Positions 34,705 to 46,991 of a stretch of DNA of 64,000 nt are shown here, one piece after another. The position numbers and the translations under genes were made by a program. Source of the stretch: Eurosta solidaginis (Eukaryota > Arthropoda > Insecta > Diptera > Tephritidae). The stretch's first letter is position 1; every line of letters starts with the position of its first letter. The notes beneath the pieces are model-generated. The model did not search any database and had not been told where the DNA came from. It saw only the letters and a program-made list of their open reading frames with translations. The stretch lies in contig NC_090319.1 of NCBI RefSeq assembly GCF_040869045.1, forward strand, positions 387,577,601 through 387,641,600. Reading direction: 5' to 3'.

Positions 34705-36146
34705 ACAAGTAAAGGTGTCTAAGTTCGCGTGTAACCGAACATTATATACTCAGGGTGAGCTTCAATTGTACATTTCATTTCAGATAAATTACTTTTCTAC
34801 AAAACACGTGGCAACGCCCGTTTAAAAAAAATGTTCTCCTCTTACAATAAAACTTGATAACAGAAATATCATTGATAAATAAAAAATAAATGTAAGGCGC
34901 GATAACCTCCGAAGAGATCTAAGGCCGAGCTTCTCTTCCAATTTGCGTCGTGATCCTATTGATTTTCCTTACAAATCGGACGGACGGGACCTACATGTTT
35001 TATGCCGACTCCGAACGGCATCTGCAAAGCAGATGAGTTTTCACTGAGGGCTTTTCATGGCAGAAATACACCCGGAGCGCTTGCCAAACACTGCCGAGGG
35101 GCGACCCCGCTTAGAAAAATTTGCTTCTAATTGAAAAACCTTATTTCTTAAATTTTGATGTTGCTTTGCCCGGGGTGTGAACCCAGGGCATACGGTGTGG
35201 TAGGTGGAGCACGCTACCATCACACCACGGTGGCCGCGCACGAGCCTTTTACACTTGTTTTATATCTAAGTTTCCGTGGTCCTTAACCGATCCCGTCCAT
35301 TTTTACTAGAAATATTTCCTGCTATAAGGAAAATATATGTACACAATTTTGTTACGATATGTAAATTTTTCTACGAGTTATGGCTCCCGAAACATTGAAA
35401 ATTGCTTGGTCATAAGAGGGGCGGTGCCACACCCATTTTCAAAAATTTTAGTGTTCTCCAATTTAATGTTATGATATAATTTAGAAGAAAAATTCTATTC
35501 ATACAAAGCTCTTTTTTGCAAAGATATAGCTTATTTTATTCGTCCACGACCCTTTCAAAAATCTTTTACATATAAGTGGGCGTGGTTCTTAACCGATTTC
35601 GTTAATTTTTCTTCAAAGCATTCCGTATAGTAAAGGCAACCGCTCTGTCGAATTTTGTTACGATAAGTTTAACGATTTTTGATTTATGATTAATAATATC
35701 TGTAAAATTTATTTGATCACAAGTGGGCGGTGCCACGCCCATTCTAAAAGACTTTTAAACATTTTTATCAAGAGTCACAATATCAGTCCACACGTCAAAT
35801 TTCAACATTCTAGGTGTATTATTTTCTAAATAATCACTTTTTTTGTTTTTGAAAATGTTATATACATATACAAAATGTGGGCGTGGTATCATCCGATTTC
35901 GCTCATTATCAATACCAATCTATTGTGTACCAAATTTGGTGAAGATATTTATTTCAATATTTACTCAAGTTATCGTGTTAACGGACAGACAGGCGGACGG
36001 ACATGGCTCAATCAAATTTTTTTTTCGATACCGATGATTTTGATATATGGAAGTATATATCTATCTCGATTCCTTTATAACTGTACAACCAACCGTTATC
36101 CAATCAAAGTTAATATACTCTGTGTGCAAAGCACGCTGAGTATAAG
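34705..36146 (-). mobile_element. DINE-1-like element copy E (reversed), with nested SINE
   Basis: Reads ACAAGTAAAGGTGTCTAAG, then the hairpin GTTCG-CGTGTAAC-CGAAC (34723-34740), a series of GGGCGGTGCCACGCCC blocks, the GACAGGCGGACGGACATGG segment (35986-36004) and the GAGTATA/TATACTC end near 36116-36146. It belongs to the same subfamily as copies A and F. SINE copy 2 is inserted at about 34874-35238, and about 45 bp of the element present in copy F is missing at that point. Confidence 0.8.
34874..35238 (-). mobile_element. tRNA-derived SINE, copy 2, with box A and box B
   Basis: The best copy of the family. On the minus strand the head carries box A (TGGTAGCGTGCTCC, complement of 35206-35219) and box B (GGGTTCACACCC, complement of 35173-35184), about 22 bp apart, which is the internal polymerase III promoter of a tRNA. 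The body continues with GGGTCGCCCCTCGGCAGTG, GCCGTTCGGAGTCGGC and GAGGTTATCGCGCCTTAC, and ends in a TTTATTTTTTATTTAT-like tail. It sits inside copy E. The tRNA origin of the head is clear; the parent tRNA is not. Confidence 0.85.
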
Positions 36147-37114
36147 AAGACAATTTCGGTAGAATGACACGCAAAACATTCATCAACTGCTGGCCGACCT
36201 GCACCAGCTGCTGTTTAACTTTGTTTCGTTGCTTGTGAAAATGTGTTGTCATACAAGATGACAAGAAGGAAGTTGTTGGACCTTTAATCGACTTTATTGT
36301 CGTTTGCCTTCGTTATTCAAATCCCCTAGGCACCATTGATTAAAAAATGTAGTGAGCACTACCCTACTCCATGTTGGTGTACTCTGGATCTGGCCCTGCA
36401 GCAGGCACAGTGCACTTTTCATTGGGTCTACCTCATGCCAAGCGGTCGGGATTTATTCTCTGAGCTCTGAAACAAACTATTTCAAGGCCGCGTTATTGAT
36501 GCACCTTATCAATCGAACCTCACCGTACCATCTCTCAGAATCGAAGGATGGTATCAGTTTAGTTGGTTTGTCCACGTCATACTCACTATGATCCTCACCA
36601 GTGTTCTTTCTACAGAACTCCACCTTTCGCTGGACGTCGCTTCATAGGGATGGCAACAATCTATTTGCACCACAGTCAATGACTGCTTTATCATTTCGTT
36701 CGTATTCTCGGAAACAATCGGAGTAGCAATTTTTACTCCTTTGGAGTCCCTTTTTTTATCTACTCAGCTTATCAACCACGTCGTCCTCCTCTTTCTGCTT
36801 TGCACCTTTTGTAGAACTTGAAGATTCTTGTAATCGCAGCTAACTTGCCTCATGGTATTGAGAGCTTTTCTCTTCTCCCTTGCGACAGAGTCTCCCTCCC
36901 ACCAGATGTTTAATTCAGTTCAAAGTTTTTTAAATCATTATCTTTGCCGTTCGACCATCTGCGTGAAAAGGTGGACTGAGCGCTGTAAATATAATATAGG
37001 AAGCAGTATTCCTTCCCTGAAGAATCGTTCTTTGTTATCGTAAGATTAACGTTAGTTCCCAGTCCTAATATTCTCTACTCGCTGCAAATCATTCCACAAA
37101 ACTGGTCCGCATAA
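36147..37114. other. Unassigned sequence
   Basis: About 970 bp with slightly higher GC near 36360-36620 and several short overlapping ORFs, none with a familiar motif. It could be an old element remnant, but I cannot show it. Confidence 0.35.
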
Positions 37115-37427
37115 AAATAAAAAAATAAATACAAGGCGCGATAACCTCCGAAGAGATTTGAGGCCGAGCTTCCTATCCGATTTGCCTCGTGCTCCTTTAA
37201 ATATTTCCTACAAATTGGTGGATGTTTTACGCCGACTCCGAATGGCATTTGCAAGGCAGATGAGTTTTCACTGAGAAGCTTTTCATGGAAGAAATACACT
37301 CGGAGTGTTTGCCAAATCACTGCCGACGGGCGACCCCGCTTAGAAAAACTTGTTTCTTATTGAAAACAGTATTTCTAAATTGTTGATGTTGCTTTGCACG
37401 CTACCATCACACCACAGCGGCCGCCAG
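37115..37427 (-). mobile_element. tRNA-derived SINE, copy 3, box B deleted, with 12-bp target duplication
   Basis: TGGTCCGCATAA occurs immediately outside both ends (37103-37114 and 37428-37439), a clean target-site duplication. On the minus strand the head GCGGCCGCTGTGGTGTGATGG keeps box A, but then joins straight to AAAGCAACATC. About 40 bp that hold box B in copy 2 are missing. The tail is A/T-rich (37112-37133). Losing box B should remove polymerase III promoter function, so this copy either lost it after insertion or was made from another master. Confidence 0.85.
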
Positions 37428-37439
37428 TGGTCCGCATAA

Positions 37440-38336
37440 CCACCTGAATTAGGAAGTTAGCTGCTCTTGATCGCTGATATCCCGTCGGGGTCTTATCAAA
37501 CGGTTTGGCAAAGATGTAGATCACAACCTGAGCCAAACAGATTGCCGATATAAATACTGGCTAAGTCTGTATAAGATGTATACCATATTGTGAGAAAGAA
37601 TATAAATATCAGACTGTATGTAGCTTAAGAAACTAGTCGATATAAGCATTTTTTATTTTCAAGTCTTTAAGAAAACTGCACACACTGATTTACGAGTAGT
37701 GGTCATTATCAAGCTTTTTTCACATGATTTAATTTTTTAATTTGAATTTCGTGCTGGCCTTCCACTCTCCGACAAGTGGTCGATGCAGCCATGCGCAACA
37801 AAAACAATTGACTGCCCGTATGAAGGCACCTCAAGTTGGTGGTGGTGGTGAGTGGAGGTGTATGGTAACGCAGGCACTCATGAGGTGCTGCGGATGACCA
37901 CAATGATCAATGGCTTACATTGTAACAATAGTTCGTAATGGCAACTGACTTTGGTGGCAATAGGCGTTGGGAATCGGTATGTTTTTAAACTGAAATGAAG
38001 GTGAAGGGGATGTGTATTAACATTAGCATAGTCGTACATTTTAATTGTCTTGACATGCACGCGTTTTTCTTTTGACTTAATTCGAAATAAATTTTTAAGT
38101 GGCGGACTTCTGCCTGCGTAATGAATACGCCATTGAAATGCAGCTACAGCTAAAATGCTCATTTAATTTAAATAATGATGCATATTTGTACATTAATTAG
38201 TTTAAAATAAGAAGACGTGTTTACGGTGGAGATTATAACTTAAGTCTATCATTAAAATGAGAGCTTATTTAAGCGCTTGGGAAAATTCAGAAAGTGCGTA
38301 AGCTTCATTTTATATTCTAAATTTTATTTTACTTTA
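37440..38336. other. Unassigned sequence
   Basis: No gene or element recognised. It holds a short GGTGGTGGTGGTGAGTGGAG stretch near 37838-37857 and short ORFs without recognisable content. Confidence 0.4.
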
Positions 38337-39402
38337 TTTTTATACTCACCTGAGTAGAGCTCACAGAGTATATTAACTTTGTTCGCATAACGGTAATCCG
38401 TAACGGCATAAACTATTCGAGATATCAAAATGATCTGGGCGAAAAAAGAAATTAATTTAGCCATGTCCGTCCGTCCGTAAACACGATAACTTGAGCAGAT
38501 TTTGAGGTATCTTGATGAAATTTGGTACGTAGCATCCTGGGCGCTCATCTCAGTTCGCCATTTAAAATGAACGAAATTGGACTATAACCACGCCCACTTT
38601 TTCCATATCGAAAATTTCGGTAGACCGAAAAAGTGCGATAATTCATTACCAAAGACGGATAAAGCGATGAAACTTGGTAGGTGCGTTGACCTTATGACGC
38701 AAAATAGAAAATTAGTAAAATTTTGGACAATGGGCGTGGCACCGCCCACTTTTAAAAGAAGGTAATTTAAAAGTTTTGCAAGCTGTAATTTGGCAGTCGT
38801 TGAAGATATCATGATGAAATTTGGCAGGCACGTTACTCCTATGGTATTGACGCAAAATATAACTTTAGAAAATACTTTGTAAAATGGGTGTGACACCTAC
38901 CATATTAAGTAGAATAAAATGAAAAAGTTCTGCAGGTTGAAATCCAAAGCCCATAGAATCTTGGCAGGAATACTGTTCGTGGTAATACATATATAAATAA
39001 ATTAACGGTACCCAACAGATGATGTTCTGGGTCACCCTGGTCCACATTTTCATCGATACTCGAAAACGCCTTCACATATACAACTAAGGGCCACTCCCTT
39101 TTAAAACCCTCATTAATACCTTTCGTTTGATACCCATAACATACAAACACATTCTAGAGTCACCCCTGGTCCACCTTTATGGCGATATCTCGAAAAGGCG
39201 TCCACCTATAGAACTAAGGCCCACTCCCTTTTAAAATACTCATTAACACCTTACATTTGAAACCCATGTCATACAAACACATTCCAGGGTTACCCTAGGT
39301 TCATTTTGCTAAATGGTGATTTTCCCTTATTTTGTCTCCAAAGCTCTCAGCTGAGTATGTAATGTTCGGTTACACCCGAACTTAGCCTTCCTTACTTGTT
39401 TT
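38337..39402 (+). mobile_element. DINE-1-like element copy C, both ends present
   Basis: Begins TTTTTATACTCACCTGAG with the subterminal TATACTC...GAGTATA inverted repeat (38341-38373). It has GTCCGTCCGT (38467-38476), the GCGTGGCACCGCCC block and two tandem-like CCTGGTCCACCTTTATGGCG modules (39055-39260), and ends with the hairpin GTTCGGTTACACCCGAAC (39364-39381) and CTTAGCCTTCCTTACTTG. It is internally shortened relative to copy B: it jumps from the ACTCCTATGG segment to the ATTGACGC segment near 38842. No ORF of note. Confidence 0.85.
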
Positions 39403-40299
39403 TTATTGTATGTGTACATATTGCACAAGCGTGCAATTATTTGTATGCGTTGATTCTTTTTTCTTTTCGGTTTTCAGCTTTTCTCAAAACTCTGCGGCAA
39501 GGTCTTTCATATTTCATTACTTTCTACTTTCATTTTAATCGCTCATTTATTGGTGTTAGTCATGACGTAGAAGGGTTACATTGTCGAATTACGCTGCATT
39601 CATTCAAACTCGTTGTGTTGTGGCCCTAGCGAGTATTTTTTGCAATAGGTATGTTTCTGATGTGCCACATCCGTTTGTTTTTCTACTTTACTTAACAAAC
39701 TCTGTATTCGTAAAGCTCTTATATGAGTGTCTCCCAAGTAAGCACCACAAGCCTATCACAAATTAAGTTGAACTCCATCATTTCACTTAATTATGCAAAA
39801 CTATTATGACTAACCTTTTAAAAAATATTTTGAAATACAACAACTTACCTGTGACCAGCATTAGTACGAGTAATATGGAAAACGTCATTATTTTGTGTTG
39901 TAGATCGTGGGAAAATAAACCTAAATATTTTATAGCTTCTAATTCGATTGCAACAAATTACGAATACAATTGCGATTAATAAAATGAATTATTAAGTATA
40001 TATATTTATATAAATCATAAGAAAGTGACAAATGGTTTGTATATTTTAAAATTAATAAATTGATATTCTAACCGTTGGGAGTCCGCGTCGTTGAGAGTTG
40101 GCTGATTCCTCTTATTTTTGAAAACAACGTTATTTGTCACAGTGACTTCACTTTCGAAGGGATTTTCCCGTGCTTTGACTAAAAATAATGTGAGAGCAAC
40201 ATGACCAGTTAACAATCACGCTATGCTCTTAACAAAACTGTAATTACAGTAGAACAATTGGCTGCGACAGTAACATCTTTTTGTAATTTTCGGACACCA
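39403..40299. other. Unassigned AT-rich sequence
   Basis: Short ORFs on both strands (for example 39396-39766 plus, 40015-40215 minus) show no familiar protein features. No element boundary seen. Confidence 0.4.
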
Positions 40300-40625
40300 T
40301 GCTGATGACTGGCAGAAGAGGAACGCACTCTCACATGGGAAACGCGCGTCACTCTAGCTCAACTTCGATCTGGGTACTGTAACAGGCTAAACTCTTACTT
40401 ATCCAGAATCAACCCCGACATACAAAATGTATGTCCTGCCTGCAATGTGTCCCCACATGACTCTTCAATTGTAATGTGGAACCAATGGCTCTAACACCCA
40501 TTTCCATCCCTGGTGAAACTTCAAGTTTCCTTGGACTCGCGTTAGAGGACATTGATGACAATTTGTGATTGGTAGCACCTATTGGATGGGGCGAAGCTCT
40601 GCTACAACAACATCAACAACAGTAA
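40300..40625 (+). pseudogene. 3' end of a Jockey-type non-LTR retrotransposon ORF2 (decayed)
   Basis: From 40345 the plus strand reads RVTLAQLRSGYCNRLNSYLS, then INPDIQNVCPAC and SPHD, the C-terminal segment after the RT in Jockey-type ORF2 proteins, including a CPAC metal-binding-like motif. After a frame change it resumes at about 40542 with LEDIDDNL and a stop (40566-40568). The following 3' UTR GGATGGGGCGAAGCTCTGC leads into a CAACAACATCAACAAC tail. Indels and a stop show it is dead. Nothing of the RT or endonuclease lies upstream, so this is a short 5'-truncated copy. Confidence 0.7.
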
Positions 40626-41439
40626 TTATCTGTAATTTTTTCTGCGAGTAAGTAATAGTTGATGGCACATAATTATATTATCGCCACTTATTGACTCAGT
40701 GAACAGAGCTGTGAATGGGTGATTACGATTACTCGCAAGCTCGAACATGAACGGGACGCAGTGAGTCACGACAATTTCTTTCAAAATAGCACTGAGATTT
40801 ACTGTAACATATCACTCGCTGTCACACAATCACAGGCACATAAATATTTGCCAAATCGACTAAGTAAGTGCGAAAGTAATATGGAAATGGAGTGAACGTG
40901 TTCATGGATTAACAAGAAATTTTGGTATAATCCATAAATTTAGCCTGCCCGCTTTTAAGGACGCTGAAGGTCGGATACGATAGTGTGAATAAAAACCCAA
41001 AGGCTTTGCTGGATTGGCAGTTGCAAGTGGCGGAAAACATGAACTCCCTTGGTGCTCCCAATTAGTGTCAGTTATCGCAAAATAGGTATAGCTGCCGTGA
41101 CTTGTTACAAAACGGCCAAAATGGCGTAGGCAGTTAATCGCCGATTAATGATGATGATGATGTTTAGCCTTTGCGAGGACGAGAAGTAAATATCTCGATC
41201 GGGAAGTATTCGACTCTCCGGAGGAAATTTCTAAAATCGCTGCGTGTTTTATTCGTAGCCTTCATTTTGGCACGCGGCAATTCGCTTAGTAACTGGAAGT
41301 CAGTGTTCTTCTACAGTTATAATTTCTTATAATAGCAATTATTTCTTATAATTTAATGTATTGCCGCGAATAAATCTGCTGCTAGTAGAAGGAGCATGAT
41401 AGTGAGAGCCTCAAGCATCGTTTGGCTTCAAATGGCTGG
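40626..41439. other. Unassigned sequence
   Basis: Includes a short (GAT)n run near 41149-41162. No gene or element ends recognised. Confidence 0.4.
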
Positions 41440-41900
41440 AAGAGGTTTTTCCCAATTCTTACGGAGCTGATGGTTTTGCTCAATGTTATTTGGTAGAATC
41501 GTATATACTTTGCAGTGAACTTAAATTCAGACAAAACTTTATATAATCTATTAATTCTTCAAGAGCTGTGCGTGTAGATTGTTTATATCGTGAGTGTTTT
41601 TCAGAAGAAGTCATATCATGTGATTGTGGCCGATAGTAGATATACCAGGTCAGAACCGGCTCTGATACGGTCCCGCCTTGCGTATTTACCTTTTATATAG
41701 CTTGGGTAGAGCACACTTGAATCGTAATCTGGAGGCATGTGCTGGTCCGATTTTGCAAAGAAGCTGAGGTATGCTCTTTAATAAATTTTTCGCCTCGGTT
41801 TAAAAGAATGGTGGGTAATTCGCTCTTTCCCTGTGCCTTGTTTCTTCCTAGCTGGCATAATGCAAATCTTACTTCAATATAGTCGAACGGCGGAACATAT
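41440..41900 (-). pseudogene. Decayed reverse-transcriptase fragment (RTE- or LOA-like)
   Basis: On the minus strand, around 41790-41700, a frame reads LLKSIPQLLCKI and, after a short gap, RLRFKCALPK. This parallels the RT stretch written in many non-LTR elements as LIRSMHQLLCKMW...W..S...PIHK. The segment near 41450-41490 also resembles the nucleotide sequence of the same kind of element. The rest is too eroded to align by eye. The call rests on remembered sequence and needs a search. The clade is a guess. Confidence 0.4.
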
Positions 41901-43745
41901 TATCCGGCGTGAGGTTTCGTTAATCTCCCTAGCTATCTACCAAGGAGGGAAAGTGTTAGTTTGCTAAGCCCAGCTCGGTCTCCGTATAATACCATAGAGG
42001 CCCCAAGGCTGTTGGTTTGCTCCACAACTACCGCCATGATGTAATGAGTACAACATTTACGAAATGGTAATTCTATCTTCCCACATTTTTTTGGTGTTAT
42101 TTCTGTACATTTTTAGAGCAATCATGATTTTTTTTTTATATCAGGAAACCTACAACGCAATGCCATTCGTAGACATTGTTTACATTTTAGCCAAATTTTT
42201 TATCTGCTTCAGTTTTTGTATACCCAGTTGCAAATGTATATTTTCTTAGCATCATAGTTCCTAAGCTCAATCAAATATATAATAGTTTTCAGTAAATTGC
42301 AGTGATCTTGTATAGTGAGTTTACTTCGGAAACATTTAAGAATATGTATTAGCAATGCGTGATGAGTTGAAAGACCAAATTATAAAAGCTGCAGCTGATT
42401 ATATTATGTTAAATTCGTGCGAACTTGAATTTTTTTACTTTTTCATCTGATTTTCATTTTCAATGCTGCCCATGCTACGACATGTTGTTGATATAACAAA
42501 CCATCAACAACTGGTTGAGTTGAGAGCTACGAAATATTGTTGTACTTTTTGCTTCCGTTGCATTTGTTGTTTTATGCAAATTTTTGAATTTTTGCTTTGG
42601 TTCATTACAAAAAGTGGCGGCTCGCGTAAGCACTCACTTTTATTAGCAGCGAATTTTCAATTGCAGCACATATTTGAGAGCTCGCCTAAACATGCACCGA
42701 CTGTGTTTATATACGGAAGCTGATGCTGAGCTTTTCCTTCATAATAATTTTTAATTTTTTTGCTGATTTAAAGCAAATATTAAATTGTTACAATTTTTCA
42801 CAGTATGTTTTGTGTTTGCTTTAATTTAATTTTTTTTTTATTTTTTTTTTTTTTTCAATTCGTTAGATCTTTTGTCGGTTTATAATTGCGGAACGCCGCG
42901 AATCATGCAACGGATTTGAGCACGTATGCATTATAGGTTCTAAGCTATATAGATATGTACATATTGTGGCAAATATTAGCATCATTATGCTGTTAGTAAA
43001 GAATCACAACAACAAAAACAGCAAGAAGCCATACTTATCTACATGTACACATTAAAGCAAACAGCCACACTTCGTCTTCGTCTATTCGCAAAACAAGACT
43101 TACACGACGAAGCGTTTGGGTCTTTATCCGCTTCACTATCTTCATATAACTCCTTCGATACTTATCACGGATATGACCATAAATCTTTCAGAGAGATTTT
43201 CCCTCGAACATTACAAAAGCCATCATATCTTCTCTCGATGCCGTCCATGGTACCAAGCTAAACATCGGCATAGGTATGATAAGCGATTTGTAAAGATTTT
43301 TCTTCGTCGAGTAGTAAGTAAAGTCCTCTACTTTTTATTTACTCAATGTTGGTCCTCGCTCGCTGCATAGAGCAGGAATTCGTTTACTTAATTCGCACTC
43401 AGCCGTGTAAACGTAATGGCCGTCCAACAAGAACTTTGTTGGGATTTTCATTGGATCGTGGTTTTAGGTAGCGAGTCGTAACACGTTTGTATTACGAGCC
43501 GCCTGATGAAAATTGTATTAAAAAATGTATATGTTTAATTGTGTAACTATCTCAGACGTGTATTCCTAGTCCAGTTGCTTAACTTTAGAGTCGAGAATTT
43601 TTATTTGCTGGGCTAACAGTCACCTATTAATATTGTGAGAAATATTCAATCCATCTAATTTCTCTAAAGTCAGTAAAAAGTTGTATACAAAAACAAGAAA
43701 TTCTTAATCCTTACATTGAAATTTTCCTTGATTTAAAAAAAAAAT
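41901..43745. other. Unassigned sequence with poly(T) tract
   Basis: Long stretch without a recognisable gene. A T-rich low-complexity run occupies about 42829-42856. A segment near 43290-43350 vaguely resembles a retrotransposon untranslated region but is too weak to call. Confidence 0.4.
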
Positions 43746-45098
43746 TTGTTTAGGCAATGTTTTCTTCATTTTAGGCAATTTTTTCATTTTAAGTGTAGCT
43801 CACCATCAGGATACTTGGCCGCAAGCTACCGACGTAGTGAGTTGCTTGAACCAAAGAAAAAGAACAGCCCTGGTCATTCCCTTCTGAATCTCGGCCAGAC
43901 CCTTTCCTCAATTCTCGCAAAAGATGTGTACGTTATACGTAAATTTGAACATTACGAGGCTTGGCAGGACGTCAGCGTAGGGCACCACGTGGCAGATCTT
44001 GTCTATTGCTACCTTGCGGCAAGTTCACATGAAAAAGCAAATCGTTACATTTGTAGTTTACTGCTACTTAGCACTAGATGGCGTTGGAAACTGGAGCAGC
44101 AAAATATTACTATTTTGGTGACCAGAATGAACTAACGATCACAAAACTCGCTAATAATTCAAGTCCATATTACCTCAAACAAAATATTTTACTAATTTTC
44201 CGGTTGATTTCTACTGCTTGCGATCTTCCTGCAGCCCATAAACTGTCCATATAGCTTTTTTTGCGCAATTTGTAACCTTTGCTCACTCCGAATTTTATTA
44301 ACTGGGTTTCTGCCATCCCTAAAGAGTAAGAAAAACATATTCACTCATTTACTACAAACTACCTTCACCAGAAGTTTAAAACAAAAATTTCTCAAGTGAC
44401 ATCTAGTAATTGGAGGCGAACCTCAGCATATGTTGCATGTCGCACGATGTCAGTTGCAACGAAAGTCACTCCTGGCCTCATTACAGCGACATCTATTTTG
44501 GCCCCCTTTTTGGTGTGTGCATATCAACACTTCAGGTTGTGAGTGCCAGCAAAGTTTCTACCGTTACTCCTCTTGCGAGAATCAATGTGTTTGTATGTGC
44601 ATTGCGCACTCCTTGCTTTCCACTTTCTTTTGACCGGGATACGTGATGTTGGCGTAGTCATCTAAGAGTGACACATTTCCTTATGTCATTCTTTGGCAGC
44701 ATCTTTTACACATTTGGTGCTGCTTTTAGCGCTGCCAACGTAACGATTCTATGGCTCGACTTAGTAGACAAAGCTTTTGCATTGGATTTTCCTCCCCATT
44801 CTTGATTTTTCCCTCTTTGTTTTGAATTGTTGTTGCTTGTACAATTTCTGTGCGGATGCACTGATTTTCCGATTCAACTTATGCCCCACTTACGTCAACT
44901 TCATTGTCCGCGACATCAGCCGGCGCGCTGTCGTCGACGTCATTAAAGCATACATATGTAGAAGTATGCAAGTATTGGTATTCATGTGTATTTGTATGTG
45001 AGTTAGTTTCAACACGAGCTCGTTAAACCTATGACACTGATTGTCGCTGTTGCGTCACGTGTCTGTAGCACATGAAACACTTAATTTTTTCGTCTTAT
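43746..45098. other. Unassigned sequence, includes an unrecognised 129-codon ORF
   Basis: A plus-strand ORF at 43746-44135 (129 codons) has a relatively protein-like composition from residue 20 on but no domain I can name. The rest has short ORFs only. I do not call a gene. Confidence 0.35.
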
Positions 45099-45906
45099 TT
45101 TTTATACTCAGTTCAGCAGAGCTCACAGAGTATATTAACTTTGATAGGATAACGGTGGGTTGTACACGTATAAAGGAATCGAGATAGATATAGACTTCCA
45201 TATATCAAAATCATCAGTATCGAAAAAAAATTTGATTGGGCCATGTCCGTCCGTCCGTCTGTCCGTTAACACGATAACTTGAGTAAATTTTGAGGTATAT
45301 TGATGAAATTTGGTATGTAGGTTCCTGGGCACTCATCTCAGATTGCTATTTAAAATGAAGGATATCGGATTATAACCACGCCCACTTTTTCGTTATCGCA
45401 AATTTCGAAAAACTGAAAAAATGCGATAATTCATTGCCAAAGACGGAAAAGGCGATGTAACTTGGTAGGTCAAAAGCCCTTGGAATCTTTGCAGGAATAC
45501 TTTTCGTGGAATTATATATATAAATAAATTAGCGGTACCCGACAGATGATGTTCTGGGTCACCCTGGTCCACACTTTGGTCGATATCTCGAAAACGCCTT
45601 CACATGTACAACTACGGCCAATCCCTTTTAAAACCCTATTTAGTGCCTTTAATTTGATACCCATAACATACAAACACATTATAGAGTCACCCCTGGTCCA
45701 CCTTTATGGCGATATCCCGAAATCGCGTCCACCTATGGAACTATGGCATATTGCCTTTTAAAATACTCTTTAATACCTTCCATTTGATACCCATGTTATA
45801 CAAACACATTCCAGGGTTACCCTAGGTTTATTTTCCTACATGGTGATTTTCCCTTATTTTGTCTCCAAAGCTCTCAGCTGAGTATGTAAGGTTCGGTTAC
45901 TTGTTC
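45099..45906 (+). mobile_element. DINE-1-like element copy G
   Basis: Starts TTTATACTCAGTTCAGCAG, with the TATACTC...GAGTATA subterminal repeat (45102-45135) and GTCCGTCCGTCCGTCTGTCC (45246-45265). It carries the CCTGGTCCACCTTTATGGCG module and ends TATGTAAGGTTCGGTTAC-TTGTTC, so half of the terminal hairpin is missing. A deletion near 45470 joins two segments that are separated in copy B. Confidence 0.8.
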
Positions 45907-46440
45907 TTTTTTGCTTTTTTTTTTGCAATTGTCACTGCTGTAGATGTCGCTCCATTGTCGCCGACAACTACATTTTTGTTGCAAAAAATTCTCTCTGCAG
46001 TTGAATGGCGCTTGATGCCCGAAACTGGTGGCTATTGAGTGAAACGTAGAGTGGTGGATCATGATGTACGCTCAATCGCCAGCGGGGCGGATATGGACAA
46101 TTATAATGAACTACTGCACTATTTTCCATTGTTAGTAAATTCTTGTTCACGTTGCTGCCTCAATTTCGATTTCATTCAAACGAAATTGAACGTCAGTTTT
46201 AATTACATCCTCGCGTCCCTCAACATCTCATTGGATGGTTTGTCGCTTTTATTACTTGAAGGTATATTACGCATGTGATTATATGCAACTGTAGAACTGC
46301 TTGATTGAATGCGTGCGTGTGTGAGTGAGTGGGATGGTTAGCTAGCTGTTTGTGGCACTAAACACTTTAACAAATTAACTTATTGCATAAAATTTATGTT
46401 GGGACCAATAAATAAATTTTTATTTTTATTTCTATTGCAG
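45907..46440. other. Unassigned sequence
   Basis: No gene recognised. It ends in a splice-acceptor-like pyrimidine tract (46419-46440) described with the next entry. Confidence 0.4.
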
Positions 46441-46475
46441 ATTTCCGAAGCTTCGGCTACCTAAATTTTCGTCTG
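46441..46475 (+). other. Candidate 35-nt internal exon (microexon)
   Basis: A strong acceptor, TTTTTATTTCTATTGCAG (46423-46440), is followed by 35 nt and a consensus donor, CTG|GTAAGTGG (donor GT at 46476). Two of the three frames are open: one reads FPKLRLPKFSS, another FRSFGYLNFRL. The third has a stop. The surrounding kilobases look intronic or intergenic, so this could be a microexon or 5'-UTR exon of a host gene whose other exons are outside the window. I do not recognise either peptide, and chance is possible. Confidence 0.3.
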
Positions 46476-46983
46476 GTAAGTGGTATTTTTTTTTAAATAC
46501 ATTGTTTAAATAAAATGTTACATTGGTTTGGAGTTTTAAATGCTAGTTTAGAGTTAGCAGACATCGCGATATTTAAAAAACACGTGACTTGTAACAGTGA
46601 CTCCCCGTCAGCAGCGATTTTTATCCCTCACTGGAACTGAACAGAGCTAGTAGAGAAATGTGGCTTTGACTGCGGTTCACGGACTGTATTACGTGGTACG
46701 ATCAGTGACTGAAGATCATTTTCAATCAAGCGATAACTATGCAACTGACAAACTAATTCTAAAAATTATAATAAGTTATGTATCTGACGAGTACTATATG
46801 TCGCTAATTCGCATGTGTCATGAATCCGATCCCCCATTTTAAAGGTATTGTGATTTTAAAAATTACTTTCGATCACGGATCGTAACACGTAACACGGGCC
46901 CAGAATAACGTGATCATCGTCACATTAGAACATTTAGCTGAGACAGTATGAATCAACGAATCTGTGACTTGTGCTGCCGCTAT
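46476..46983. other. Unassigned sequence
   Basis: No recognisable gene. Ends at the left target duplication of the hAT-type MITE. Confidence 0.4.
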
Positions 46984-46991
46984 GTAGAAAT

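Noticed and set aside
43250..43380. Retrotransposon leader-like segment
   Set aside because: The similarity is faint and from memory only, with no protein motif nearby.
43746..44135. 129-codon plus-strand ORF as a gene
   Set aside because: No domain, no start or splice context, and no homology I can recognise. Noted only as unassigned.
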